This document shows positions 54,741 to 63,863 of a stretch of DNA of 64,000 bases, piece after piece. Position 1 is the first letter of the stretch. Each line of letters begins with the position of its first letter. The position numbers and the translations under genes were made by a program. Below the pieces are notes generated by a model. That model did no database searches, was not told the DNA's origin, and saw only the letters and a list, made by a program, of their open reading frames with translations. The stretch comes from Niallia sp. Man26. GTDB lineage: Bacteria > Bacillota > Bacilli > Bacillales > Cytobacillaceae. Where the stretch lies: assembly GCF_022049065.2 (NCBI RefSeq), contig NZ_CP095743.1, positions 2,123,001-2,187,000 on the forward strand, read 5' to 3'.

Positions 54741-55505
54741 ATGATTAACATTCTATATAATAAAGACTCCTTGCCGATAAACAGCTTAACTAAATGTCAA
54801 GAGAAGGCATTAGAAGCTTTTGAAGCGAAGATGACGGATGTGGATAAACCCTTCCCTTGCATACCTGCGGTTATTGGATTTAGAAAAAATCAATTGCGAT
54901 ACGGATTTATCGGCGATCCACGGGTAGAGAGCAGCAGTGTGGAGCTCGGAGAACTGCTGCTCTCTTATACAGAACAGTCCAGGTCATTCGGAAATTATAC
55001 CTCTCTGATCATTTTCTTCGAAACACCTGATGAGTTAAAAACCGATTGCGGTGTAGAACAATATGAGGAGCTTTTTTGGCAGCAATTAAGCACGCTTGCT
55101 GCACTCGATAAAATGGAATGGCCAGAACATATTCCTAAGGACCCGCATCATTCGTTATGGGAGTTTTGCTTTCATGGCGAGCAGTACTTCATGTATTGCG
55201 CCACACCTGCCCACAAAAATCGGCAAAGCAGATATTTTCCAACTATGATGTTTGCGATTACGCCAAGGTGGGTCTTGAAGGAATTCACTAAAAAACCAAC
55301 TTTCGCTGAGCGGGTGAAAACAAAAATTCGGCAAAGACTTAAAAACTATGATAAAATCGGCATCCACCCTTCCTTAAACACATATGGAGAGACGGATAAT
55401 CTAGAATGGAAGCAATACTTTCTCCGCGATGATGAAACAGCCCCCATGAAATGTCCCTACCATCGAATTTTAAAAGTATTACGGATAGAAGAAAAAGATA
55501 AGTAA
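54741..55505 (+). CDS. YqcI/YcgG (GntA-like) family protein
   Basis: A 254-residue protein of the YqcI/YcgG family: CIPAVIGFRKNQLRYGFIGDPR near the N-terminus, SLIIFFETPD, HSLWEFCFHGEQYFMYCATPAHKNRQSRYF in the middle and RDDETAPMKCPYHR at the end. Related proteins such as GntA are haem-dependent N-oxygenases of guanidino or amino compounds. His and Cys residues in EFCFHGEQYFMYCATPAH and the terminal KCPYHR are candidate ligands. The ATG at 54741 is chosen with GAGG upstream. It stands alone, so no pathway is shown. Confidence 0.83.
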   Translation: MINILYNKDSLPINSLTKCQEKALEAFEAKMTDVDKPFPCIPAVIGFRKNQLRYGFIGDPRVESSSVELGELLLSYTEQSRSFGNYTSLIIFFETPDELKTDCGVEQYEELFWQQLSTLAALDKMEWPEHIPKDPHHSLWEFCFHGEQYFMYCATPAHKNRQSRYFPTMMFAITPRWVLKEFTKKPTFAERVKTKIRQRLKNYDKIGIHPSLNTYGETDNLEWKQYFLRDDETAPMKCPYHRILKVLRIEEKDK

Positions 55506-55810
55506 AATTTATAACAGGTCTCTTCCTCTATGGAAAGTGACCTATTTCTGGTTAGCTGGATAGATTATTCCTACCTAAAGCCCTGTCCATTTTGCACTGA
55601 ACTCTCTAACTAATTTTCAAAGCGAAATTATTGAACATTCATTTTCTTTTGTATACTCTGATATATATATAGATAGTCTCTACATAGAAGGTATAAATAC
55701 GAAAGGTGAAGTTGTCTTACTCTTTAAAACTTAACGTTAACCAATGCGGTGCAAACTTTGTATTTCAATCTACTGACTAGACAGATAATTCGGAAAGGAG
55801 ATTTTCATCC
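55506..55810. other. 305-bp intergenic region before the MFS gene
   Basis: It holds a weak hairpin (AGGTC 55516 with GACCT 55539) downstream of the YqcI gene, with no T run. The rest is AT-rich with a GGAAAGGAG ribosome site for the next gene. No coding frame, RNA motif or operator was recognised. Confidence 0.6.
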
Positions 55811-56995
55811 ATGCAAACTATACAAAGGAACCAAGCATCGCTTATTTTATGGATTGTGGTGTTTTTTTGGTTCGCTCAATATGTATATATCCCTTATCAA
55901 ACTACCTATCTACTGCTAGCCCATATTTCGAGTAATGTAGTAGGTGCTATTATCGGTGCATATGGAATTTCACAACTTGCCCTACGATTGCCAGTAGGTA
56001 TTCTTGCTGATCTTAGCAGTAATCATAAGCTTTTTATTATTTTGGGAACATTTTTTGCTGGTACTGCTTCCTTTTTTCGAATTTTGTTACCAGATGAAAC
56101 GGGCTTTTTAATTGCAAATATATTATCAGGGACAGCAAGTGCAACTTGGATTTCCTTTATGGTATTGTATATGAGCTTTTTTAATAAAGAAGCTCAGACT
56201 CGCGCAACGAGCAAGATCATTATGGCTAATAACACTGGGATATTACTAGCATTTGTCACTAGCACCTTCTTGTATGATACTGTCGGCATGATGGTGATTT
56301 GCGCCTTTAGCTTAGGAGCTGGCCTTATCGCATGTCTGCTTGCCTTTTTCCTTCGTACAACAAAACCGACCAATCAACCTAAAGTTTCTGTAATGGAGTT
56401 ATTACAGGTATTAAAAGATAAGAACCTTTTACTTTATTCCTGTTTAGCATTAGTACAGCAAGGTGTGCAAATGGCTACAACCATGTCCTTTACAAATCAA
56501 GTTATCCAGGAATTGGGCGCCAAAAATATGGAAATTGGTTTTTCCTCTATCATCTATATGATTTCTGCTGTTTTTTTTGCTAAGCTTGCTTCAACGAAAT
56601 TCCTTGAGCTGCTCACAAAAAAACAGTGGATCTATTCCAGTTTTTTATTACTTGGCATTTACTGTTTGTTAGTGCCGCAATCTAGTTCCGTTTTAATGGT
56701 TTGTTTTTTACAATTAATCCCTGGCATGGGTACGGGTATCTTATTTTCGCTGTTAACTTCTGAGGCGCTCCAATCTATTCCTCAGCAAAAACGCTCAACT
56801 GCAATGGGCTTCTTCCAGGCTGTCTATGCCGTTGGGATGACAACTTTCCCAATTATCAGCGGCAGTGTTTATGAGCATGTCTCTATGAAAGCAGCGTTTA
56901 TATTTCTAGCTGGTACTTGTTTTATTGCCTTTATCATCTCCTTGGTTTTCTCTCGTAAGAAAGCTAGAAAATCACATAAGAGAAATGTGTCTTAG
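55811..56995 (+). CDS. MFS transporter
   Basis: A 394-residue major facilitator with twelve hydrophobic segments and short loops. Motif A is weak (GILADLSSNHKL after TM2), and LPVGILADLSSNHK is the conserved loop. It lacks the strong arginine-aspartate pattern of sugar symporters and is not clearly tied to a pathway. GGAAAGGAG precedes the ATG by about ten bases. A small unknown gene lies 90 bp downstream. Confidence 0.82.
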   Translation: MQTIQRNQASLILWIVVFFWFAQYVYIPYQTTYLLLAHISSNVVGAIIGAYGISQLALRLPVGILADLSSNHKLFIILGTFFAGTASFFRILLPDETGFLIANILSGTASATWISFMVLYMSFFNKEAQTRATSKIIMANNTGILLAFVTSTFLYDTVGMMVICAFSLGAGLIACLLAFFLRTTKPTNQPKVSVMELLQVLKDKNLLLYSCLALVQQGVQMATTMSFTNQVIQELGAKNMEIGFSSIIYMISAVFFAKLASTKFLELLTKKQWIYSSFLLLGIYCLLVPQSSSVLMVCFLQLIPGMGTGILFSLLTSEALQSIPQQKRSTAMGFFQAVYAVGMTTFPIISGSVYEHVSMKAAFIFLAGTCFIAFIISLVFSRKKARKSHKRNVS

Positions 56996-57084
56996 AAGGA
57001 TAAAAGCTGTTGTTATTATGTATGAATACGTTAAGGTTTAGATAGCATAATCAAATAAGAAAGATTGAAAAAAGGAGGAAAAGG

Positions 57085-57327
57085 ATGAATTTATATGATT
57101 ATTTAGCAAGCATATTTGGCGAGAAATGGGATAAAAACCGACTAGTGGATTATGTTGGTCAAGGACAGCATGAAGAAGTTAAAGATGTCTTAGACAAAGT
57201 TAAAACCTTAGAAGAATGGGGTCAATTTGCAGCACATGTTGCCACTGACAGAGGAATAAATATCACTGAAATGGAGTCTTATGATGCTGCTATTATTTTT
57301 ATAGAGGAATTGCTGCAAGAAGATTAA
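57085..57327 (+). CDS. Small acidic protein of unknown function
   Basis: An 80-residue soluble, acidic protein (MNLYDYLASIFGEKWDKNRLVDYV, VKDVLDKVKTLEEWGQF, EMESYDAAIIFIEELLQED). AAAGGAGGAAAAGG gives a very strong ribosome site. Secondary structure would be mostly helical. I do not recognise a family. It has a terminator at 57387 and is probably cotranscribed with or separate from the MFS gene 90 bp upstream. Confidence 0.65.
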   Translation: MNLYDYLASIFGEKWDKNRLVDYVGQGQHEEVKDVLDKVKTLEEWGQFAAHVATDRGINITEMESYDAAIIFIEELLQED

Positions 57328-57386
57328 CTAAGTATAATCTATGAAAAATCTCTGCATAACTACTTAAACAGCAATGAATAGGCAGG

Positions 57387-57422
57387 AAAGAAGCGGTTCA
57401 TCTTTTTTTGAACCGTTTCTTT
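57387..57422 (+). terminator. Terminator after the small unknown gene
   Basis: AAAGAAGCGGTTCA and TGAACCGTTTCTTT, separated by a T-rich loop. Confidence 0.8.
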
Positions 57423-57493
57423 GTTCGTATCCAAGATATGTCTTTTCCAACATAAAAATCTTGAATAATCAATGTAACTTGATCATCTGCTAA

Positions 57494-58036
57494 CTAACTG
57501 TTTTGTTGCAATAGTTCATATATCTTCCGAGCGGTGTTGACATTTCTAACAGTAACCTGTTTATATAACTTTGAACCAACGATCTTTACCATTCCGCTTT
57601 TACTTATATTTTTCTTTTCTGCGGACCATAAAATGGCACCGGGAACATATACCACTCTGTCAATATCTGGTTTGATGACTAGGTTTTTTAGTACAGATTC
57701 ATCATCGATTTCATCCCATAAAAACAATACATCACTTTTCATGTCTTTGTCATTTCTCCAAGTGTCTGGAATAGAATGAATGATTGCTTTGAAGTCATCA
57801 AAGCTGCATATTAATACATTAATTTTCAATCCGAAATCAGAGTGAATCGCTTCCTCCAAAATGCGTGATAAATCCGTTTTTGAAGTACTTATCGATGAAA
57901 AAATGATATTTCCTGTATTGATATATGTGACCACATCATTCATCCCTGCTTGTTCAAAAGTCTGTTTAAGCTGCTTCATGTCCATTTTATTTTTCCCACC
58001 AACATTTATCCCGCGAAGAAGAGCGATATATATCAT
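57494..58036 (-). CDS. DUF1697 family protein
   Basis: A 180-residue DUF1697 protein: MIYIALLRGINVGGKNKMDMKQLKQTFEQAGMNDVVTYINTGNIIF is the hallmark N-terminus and NVNTARKIYELL the conserved C-terminus. The fold is alpha/beta; function unknown. The start is the second ATG (58036), six bases after GAAAGGAAG. Single gene with a terminator upstream. Confidence 0.9.
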   Translation of the reverse strand: MIYIALLRGINVGGKNKMDMKQLKQTFEQAGMNDVVTYINTGNIIFSSISTSKTDLSRILEEAIHSDFGLKINVLICSFDDFKAIIHSIPDTWRNDKDMKSDVLFLWDEIDDESVLKNLVIKPDIDRVVYVPGAILWSAEKKNISKSGMVKIVGSKLYKQVTVRNVNTARKIYELLQQNS

Positions 58037-58172
58037 AGTCATCTTCCTTTCGAATTTTTACTTATTAACTCATTATATCTAAATGACTATACCGGTTAAA
58101 CTTCTCTTTTGTTGTAAAAGCGAAAGTTTCTTTTGTAGAAGAAAGCCGAAATGCTCCTTTTCTATATAATAA

Positions 58173-58213
58173 AAAATGTCTAATCCCATATGCATCCTAG
58201 GTTTAGACATTTT
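58173..58213. terminator. Inverted repeat between DUF1697 and the SLC13 gene
   Basis: AAAATGTCTAA (58173-58183) and TTAGACATTTT (58203-58213). It lies downstream of the SLC13 stop (minus strand), so it is probably that gene's terminator. Confidence 0.65.
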
Positions 58214-58317
58214 CACAAATATGTTGAATCCGCTTTCAAACAATGGCGCTCTTTAACATTCACAATTTAAATATAATTCTATCGCTTCTTTTCTTCTCTA
58301 TTCCAACTTACGCCTTA

Positions 58318-59601
58318 TCAGTTTACAGGGAACATAAGAATAGCACCGACACATAGTGCAAAGATACGAATTAGATACATAGGTACTGTAAATAACCAGA
58401 ACTGGGGAAGCTTATATTTACCCATTCCTAAGATCATCGCAGGCATACCATCGACTGGCATATATCCGCCGTTCCATCCAGATACTACAACTGCAATTGC
58501 GGCGGCAGCAGGATTAAGTCCCAAACTAATGCTCGTTGCAATAGCGATAGGTGCAAAGATGTATACAGCACCCATATTTGAACCAGTAAAAGTAGCACAA
58601 GTACTAGTTAGAAGTGCGAAAATAAAGATAAGAAGGAATGGATGAATATCTGTACCCAATGAATTCGCCACAATGTCACCAATCATTGCTGTAAATCCAG
58701 AGTTAGCCAAAGCGTCAGCAACGCCGATAACGCCAGCCATCATAAGAATTACAGGTGCACCCATATTATCGCGGACTTCCTTGAAGTCAAGCACGTTAAT
58801 TATTAGTAAAAATGCTCCTGCAAGGCCAGGAATTACATAGGCGGCATTGCCCAACACGTTCATAAGCATCATACCAATTACACTTAGGATAAATGCTGCG
58901 ATGGTACTGTATTCTTTCCATGAAGGCATCGTGACAATTTCTGTCGTAACCGCGACTTCACTATATCCAGAATCTTCTGTAATCGGATGATCTGGTAAAA
59001 GACGATAAGCAATCAAACTCCATGCTAAGAAACCAATAGCCAAAATAAAATTCACTACAGCAAATTTTGACATAGAAATCCCGCCAGTATAACCTGCTGT
59101 TTCCAGTACGCTTACCGTAACACCATATAAGAGAGCTACATTGAAAGGGAGTAAAGGATGGTTAGTAGCAAATCCTAAAGGCATCATCAGTTTGGACGTA
59201 GGCATTTTTTTATTATAAGGGATTGTAGCTATCAACGATAGAATTAGTACATAGTAACCAGTAGAACCAGTACCTGCTAAACTAGCCCCAAGCATAACTA
59301 CTACTAGTAAAAAAGCATAGCTTTTATAACCGCCCTTATTAACTAATTTGAGCATAGAAGATTGAACCTTACTAATCAAGCTAGTCTTCATTAGTCCTGC
59401 CATAACAACCATAAAACCAGCAACCATGATAACGCTTGGATTTACGAAGCCGGCGAAAGCCTCCTGAACAGTAGACAAACCGGTGACTACTAGCAGAAGG
59501 GAGGCCAGGATTGGTGGTGCGCCGAAGGCAAATTTATCTGACATGATCATGACAATCATCAGAATCAAAATACCAAGGGCAAGAATCATTTCCATTGTCA
59601 T
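58318..59601 (-). CDS. SLC13/DASS-type anion permease
   Basis: A 427-residue membrane protein with eleven to twelve hydrophobic segments in the IT/SLC13 fold. It has AGTGSTGYYVLIL and LTSTCATFTGSNMGAVYIF as the two hairpin substrate loops, and MVAGFMVVMAGLMKTSLI. Such carriers take up dicarboxylates or other organic anions. It lies in the same orientation as the acid-sugar catabolic genes 0.5-5 kb upstream, so a sugar-acid substrate is the natural inference. A GAGAGGAG ribosome site precedes the ATG. Confidence 0.83.
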   Translation of the reverse strand: MTMEMILALGILILMIVMIMSDKFAFGAPPILASLLLVVTGLSTVQEAFAGFVNPSVIMVAGFMVVMAGLMKTSLISKVQSSMLKLVNKGGYKSYAFLLVVVMLGASLAGTGSTGYYVLILSLIATIPYNKKMPTSKLMMPLGFATNHPLLPFNVALLYGVTVSVLETAGYTGGISMSKFAVVNFILAIGFLAWSLIAYRLLPDHPITEDSGYSEVAVTTEIVTMPSWKEYSTIAAFILSVIGMMLMNVLGNAAYVIPGLAGAFLLIINVLDFKEVRDNMGAPVILMMAGVIGVADALANSGFTAMIGDIVANSLGTDIHPFLLIFIFALLTSTCATFTGSNMGAVYIFAPIAIATSISLGLNPAAAAIAVVVSGWNGGYMPVDGMPAMILGMGKYKLPQFWLFTVPMYLIRIFALCVGAILMFPVN

Positions 59602-60121
59602 TTTTTGTTTCTCCTCTCTTAAATAATGACAGTATGCTTATATTTCAAACTATCAAGGTCTCTAAGTCTGCCTTAAACAGCTGCTTATTTCTGCACACCA
59701 AATTCTGCTCGGTAATGCGAACATATTTCTCAAGGTTAAGATAGCTAGGCAGATGAAATGCACCATCAAATGTTTGCATCAAGTAATGCCATTCATACTG
59801 GCGGTTATTCTCTGTCCTTATCAGCATAAAGAGCTTAAACGTCAACCTCAAATAGTCTGATTAGAGCAGTCTTGACCAAGTACCTTTTCCTATATTGGAA
59901 AAACAATAGCATGTAGAAACCTGCTAAGATGTTTAACAATCTTAGTCGGCGTTAAAGTCTTAAGCTCCTGTCAGGGAGTTACAGCGGTATTGATACTAAC
60001 CTATTATGTTTACGCTTACAAACAAACAGAAAAAGCATTCTCCTTTTATATCAGTCCCCTACTCTGTTCACTTATTAGGTAAGGGACTAATTTAAGCCTG
60101 TATAGAAAGGAAACTACCAAT
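59602..60121. other. 520-bp gap between the permease and the sialidase-like gene
   Basis: A 68-residue minus-strand frame (59645-59851, TTG start, no ribosome site) reads like real protein (LIRTENNRQYEWHYLMQTFDG) but has an in-frame stop just upstream and matches nothing I know; it may be a gene remnant. No operator or RNA element was recognised in the rest. Confidence 0.4.
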
Positions 60122-61288
60122 CTAACTTATTTCTCCCGATGTAGGATTGTAAACTCCTTCATTTTCCCGTTTTTCACCATAGATATCTTGAATTGAAAAA
60201 CTGTTATATTTGACACATATTCTATTTTTATAAGCGTAGACTAAATGTAAAATCCCTTTTGCATCTTGATAAATCGTAGGATATTCAAATTGTGAATTAT
60301 TCGTTTTATTCTCTGCTCCGATGAAACCTTCTGCGTGTTCAATAATTCGACCGATAGGCCAAGTATTTCCGCCATCTTCAGACACAGACACGACTACTGG
60401 GTTTCTTAATCCAGGCCATGCTACTTTGCCTTTTTCAGGGTTTTGAGCTGAGTTTGCATTATAGGCAATTGCGATGGCATTGTTATCAAGTTTGATTGCA
60501 CTTATACTTGAATTATTATTTGGTAAGATGGTTGGCTCAGGCACTGTCCAAGAATCTCCATAATCTGTTGATTCACTTCTATAAATATAATCAGCAAATC
60601 TACTTCTCATAAATGCCACTAAATGGCCATCTGCTAATTCTATAACATTAGCATGTACTCGTCCGTTACTGTCAGGCATGCGTACTTCTTTCCATGTTAA
60701 TCCTTCATCATCTGATACTTGAAATACTGTAGGATCGTTTGTAAGTCCTAATTCTGAATCCTCACAAACCCATGTGCTGAATATCCATCTACCATTACTT
60801 AATACTTGAATAGCTTGTCGAGCAAATGTCCCTTGCTGGCTGAACAATACTTCTGGTTTTGTCCAATTTTCACCATTGTCGTATGTTTTCTGATATTTAA
60901 TAATGGATGTAAACTGCATATTATCTTTATCTGGTTGGCGACCTTCCTGAGATGTATAGATTAACCATACTGATGAATCAGGTGCTTGGAAGAATGATGG
61001 GTTTTGCTCACTGCGAGTATCATCTTGCGAAATAATTTTCGGTTCCTTCCACTCTAGCGTATCATGATTAAATTTCGATAATACTATGGAAATATCAGGA
61101 CTGCCTTCAAACGAACCTGCAAACCATGCACATAATAAATCTCCATTGTCTATCTTAATAATAGTTGGTGCATGTGCTGTTGAAAAAGGCCCTGATGGAA
61201 TGAGAGAAAAATCAATATTTGTATAAGCATCATGATATAATTTACCATTTGGAATGGACTCATTTATTACTAATTTATTATTACCCAT
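60122..61288 (-). CDS. Cytoplasmic BNR/sialidase-fold protein
   Basis: A 388-residue six-bladed-propeller protein of the sialidase/BNR-repeat class. FSTAHAPTIIKIDNGDLLCAWFAGSFEGSPDISI opens it; Asp boxes are seen in YDNGENW, SDDEGLTW, STDYGDSW and SEDGGNTW. There is no signal peptide or LPXTG. The usual RIP arginine motif near the N-terminus of true sialidases is not evident. The ATG at 61288 follows AAGGTG by seven bases. In this catabolic cluster it is more likely to act on a sugar-acid conjugate than on sialic acid; that is inference. Confidence 0.78.
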   Translation of the reverse strand: MGNNKLVINESIPNGKLYHDAYTNIDFSLIPSGPFSTAHAPTIIKIDNGDLLCAWFAGSFEGSPDISIVLSKFNHDTLEWKEPKIISQDDTRSEQNPSFFQAPDSSVWLIYTSQEGRQPDKDNMQFTSIIKYQKTYDNGENWTKPEVLFSQQGTFARQAIQVLSNGRWIFSTWVCEDSELGLTNDPTVFQVSDDEGLTWKEVRMPDSNGRVHANVIELADGHLVAFMRSRFADYIYRSESTDYGDSWTVPEPTILPNNNSSISAIKLDNNAIAIAYNANSAQNPEKGKVAWPGLRNPVVVSVSEDGGNTWPIGRIIEHAEGFIGAENKTNNSQFEYPTIYQDAKGILHLVYAYKNRICVKYNSFSIQDIYGEKRENEGVYNPTSGEIS

Positions 61289-61567
61289 ACTAATCACCTT
61301 ATCTTTTTAATTAAATTTCTATTTTAATATCCGCTCTTCTAGGATAAACAGTATTTGCTATGCAGGTACCCTTTAAAAGTTCTCTACCAGACTATTATCC
61401 ACCATAAGTAAGGGGTTACATATTTACATGCACTGTTCTATTGAATTTTGTATCGATACCATATGGGGAACTTAAAATTTCCTAGTTGCTAAAAATTAAA
61501 ATAAAGCCATTTACTTGAGGAAATTACACTTTAAGTCCCCTTGTACTAATTAATAGGTATCAAATTC

Positions 61568-62572
61568 TTATTTGCAAACTTCTTTTGGCGACAATTCAGC
61601 GGCAGATTGGATGGCTGCGAGCATACTTCTTTCATCAGCTATATTTTTTCCAGCAATATCAAATGCAGTACCATGATCTACAGAGGTACGAATAACTCCG
61701 CCATTTAAACCAACCGTTATATTAACACCCTCTTCTAATCCTAATACTTTTATTGGCACATGGCCTTGATCATGATAACAGGCGACGACCAAATCAAAAT
61801 CACCACGAACTGCACGGAAAAACACGGTATCAGCAGGGTGTGGACCGCTTACATTTATTCCCTCAGCACTTGCTTGCTCAATTCCCGGAACTAGTTTTTC
61901 TTCCTCTTCCCCTTCACCAAACAAGCCATTTTCACCTGCATGTGGATTGATACCGCAAACCGCAATTCTTGGATTTGTATAACCTGCACGTGTTAATGTT
62001 TCATGAGCAAGCTTTACTACTTTATACGTTCGTTCTGGTGTAATCGACTGAACTGCTTTAATCAGACCAACATGTGTGGTCAAATGAATCACTTTCAATT
62101 TAGGTGAAGATAACATCATCGAATAATCCACCGTTTCCGTTAATTCTGCAAGAATTTCGGTATGTCCTGGATATAGATGTCCTCCCTTGTGAAGCGCTTC
62201 TTTATTTAATGGTGCGGTACAGATTGATTGTATCTCTTTATTCTTTGCCAATTCAACAGCTGTCTTTAAATATTGAAAGGCTGCATCTCCTGCTTGTGGC
62301 GACAATTCTCCAAAAGGCAAGTCAGCAGGTAGTAAATCCAGATCCATACAGTCAATTGTACCGAATTCAAATTTGCTATCAGTGACAGATGCAACTGCTG
62401 CTACAGTTAATGGTGCTTGAGTAATACGAATGGCTCTTTCAATCATTTTCGCGTCCCCAATCACAACTGGTCTGCATATTTCGTACACAGCTGGATGGCC
62501 TAATGCTTTCACGATAATCTCAGATCCCACTCCTGCGGCGTCGCCCATGGTAATCCCTATAATCGGCTTCAT
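61568..62572 (-). CDS. pdxA2: PdxA2-type 4-phosphate dehydrogenase
   Basis: A 334-residue PdxA-family oxidoreductase: MKPIIGITMGDAAGVGSEIIVKAL, CTAPLNKEALHKGGHLYPGHTEILAE, VIHLTTHVGL and CGINPHAGENGLFG with the metal-binding His. It has DHGTAFDIAGK at the C-terminus. Beside a DUF1537 kinase it is expected to oxidise and decarboxylate a four-carbon acid sugar 4-phosphate (D-threonate or erythronate type) to dihydroxyacetone phosphate, not to make pyridoxal. The second of two adjacent ATGs (62572) has better spacing to GGGAGGG. Confidence 0.88.
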   Translation of the reverse strand: MKPIIGITMGDAAGVGSEIIVKALGHPAVYEICRPVVIGDAKMIERAIRITQAPLTVAAVASVTDSKFEFGTIDCMDLDLLPADLPFGELSPQAGDAAFQYLKTAVELAKNKEIQSICTAPLNKEALHKGGHLYPGHTEILAELTETVDYSMMLSSPKLKVIHLTTHVGLIKAVQSITPERTYKVVKLAHETLTRAGYTNPRIAVCGINPHAGENGLFGEGEEEEKLVPGIEQASAEGINVSGPHPADTVFFRAVRGDFDLVVACYHDQGHVPIKVLGLEEGVNITVGLNGGVIRTSVDHGTAFDIAGKNIADERSMLAAIQSAAELSPKEVCK

Positions 62573-63854
62573 CATAATCCCTCCCATGAAGTTTATAAAG
62601 TGCTTTTAACATGACTTCCTTTGAGCCAAAGTTCCCAGCCTTTGTAACTATAAAAAATTCTTTATCAGTGGATACCCGGCCAAGCGGGATACCAGATTCT
62701 ACTTCATCCAGTAATATAAATTCTTTTGCATTTAATTGTAGGAAAACTTGCTGAGCAGTATCTCCACCAGTTAAAAATAAATATTTTAAATCATGAATAG
62801 AGATGATTTCTGCTGCTAATTCACCTAATCTCATGGAAATAATATTGCTAATTTTAACAGCATCATATCCCAGTTGCTCGCCAATGTTACGGGTTTCATT
62901 CACATTATTCGAAGAGTATAAAACTACATTTTTCCCTTGAAATAAAGCCTCTTTAGCCTCAGACAGAATTCGCATTAATTCCATTGCCTTTAATTCTTCG
63001 TCCTGTAAGACTTTAACCGAATTCATTTCCAGTCCAACCGTTTCCGAATTGTTCAAAAGATGCTGCAGCTGGATTCTGCCTGTTTCACTAACACTGCCAA
63101 CAACTAAGAGAACAGGTTCAGTATGGATAGGCAGAGGAAGCGTTTTTTCGACTTGTTTCATCCCGTAAATCTCCGGTAAATAATTCATTAGACCAGCAGA
63201 ACCAACCCAAACGACGGAGAAATCAGTCTGGTGAATCAATTCGACAAGTTTTTCCAAATCAGACTCTTGCGCAGAATCAACTGTAATATAAGAGATCTGA
63301 TTGTTCTTACAGGAAACCAATTTTTCCATGATAGTGTCATGCCCTTGATGAATCTCTTGAAAGGTAATATGCTCTACCTTCCGCTTTGATTGATTTTCTA
63401 TCAATCTTTTAATCTCTGAATCCCGGACAGGTGTTTTTGGATCCTTTGCCACCTCGGTATTCTCCAATTTAACAGAATTTAGATAATGAATCCCATTGAT
63501 GACTTTACGCCCATTCACTGGAAAGGCAGGAGCAATGATCACGAAATCCGGGGAAAAAGAATCAAAGATGGCATTGATTTCCTCCCCAATATTCCCTCTC
63601 ATGGTCGAATCAATCTTTTTATAGATTACGTCTACTGGATCTGATTTTATCGTGTCACATACCTTTTTCACGCTTTCATAAGCCTCATGCCCGGTAACAG
63701 AGCGGCTGTCTGTATTGTAAATAACTGCGTCATAGTCACTCATTTTTTCAGAATGTTCCTGCACCATTACGGACACCTTTAAACCGAAACGAATAAGCTG
63801 CCCTCCACAATCACTTGCTCCCGTTAAATCATCCGAAATAACTGATATTCTCAT
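62520..63854 (-). CDS. Four-carbon acid sugar kinase (DUF1537)
   Basis: A 444-residue two-domain DUF1537 kinase. The N-terminal domain opens with MRISVISDDLTGASDCGGQL (acid-sugar site) and has YKKIDSTMRGNIGEE; the C-terminal nucleotide-binding domain has LFLTGGDTAQQVF and IPLGRVS. It phosphorylates D-threonate, L-threonate or D-erythronate type substrates at C4. Its last 20 residues are Arg/Asp-rich and are read out of frame through the start of pdxA2, an overlap of 53 bp, so the original stop may have been lost. Confidence 0.86.
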   Translation of the reverse strand: MRISVISDDLTGASDCGGQLIRFGLKVSVMVQEHSEKMSDYDAVIYNTDSRSVTGHEAYESVKKVCDTIKSDPVDVIYKKIDSTMRGNIGEEINAIFDSFSPDFVIIAPAFPVNGRKVINGIHYLNSVKLENTEVAKDPKTPVRDSEIKRLIENQSKRKVEHITFQEIHQGHDTIMEKLVSCKNNQISYITVDSAQESDLEKLVELIHQTDFSVVWVGSAGLMNYLPEIYGMKQVEKTLPLPIHTEPVLLVVGSVSETGRIQLQHLLNNSETVGLEMNSVKVLQDEELKAMELMRILSEAKEALFQGKNVVLYSSNNVNETRNIGEQLGYDAVKISNIISMRLGELAAEIISIHDLKYLFLTGGDTAQQVFLQLNAKEFILLDEVESGIPLGRVSTDKEFFIVTKAGNFGSKEVMLKALYKLHGRDYDEADYRDYHGRRRRSGI

Positions 63855-63863
63855 AATCTAGCA

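Noticed and set aside
61289..61567. Possible separate promoter or RNA element between pdxA2 and the sialidase-like gene
   Set aside because: I saw no -35/-10 pair, riboswitch motif or terminator strong enough to call.
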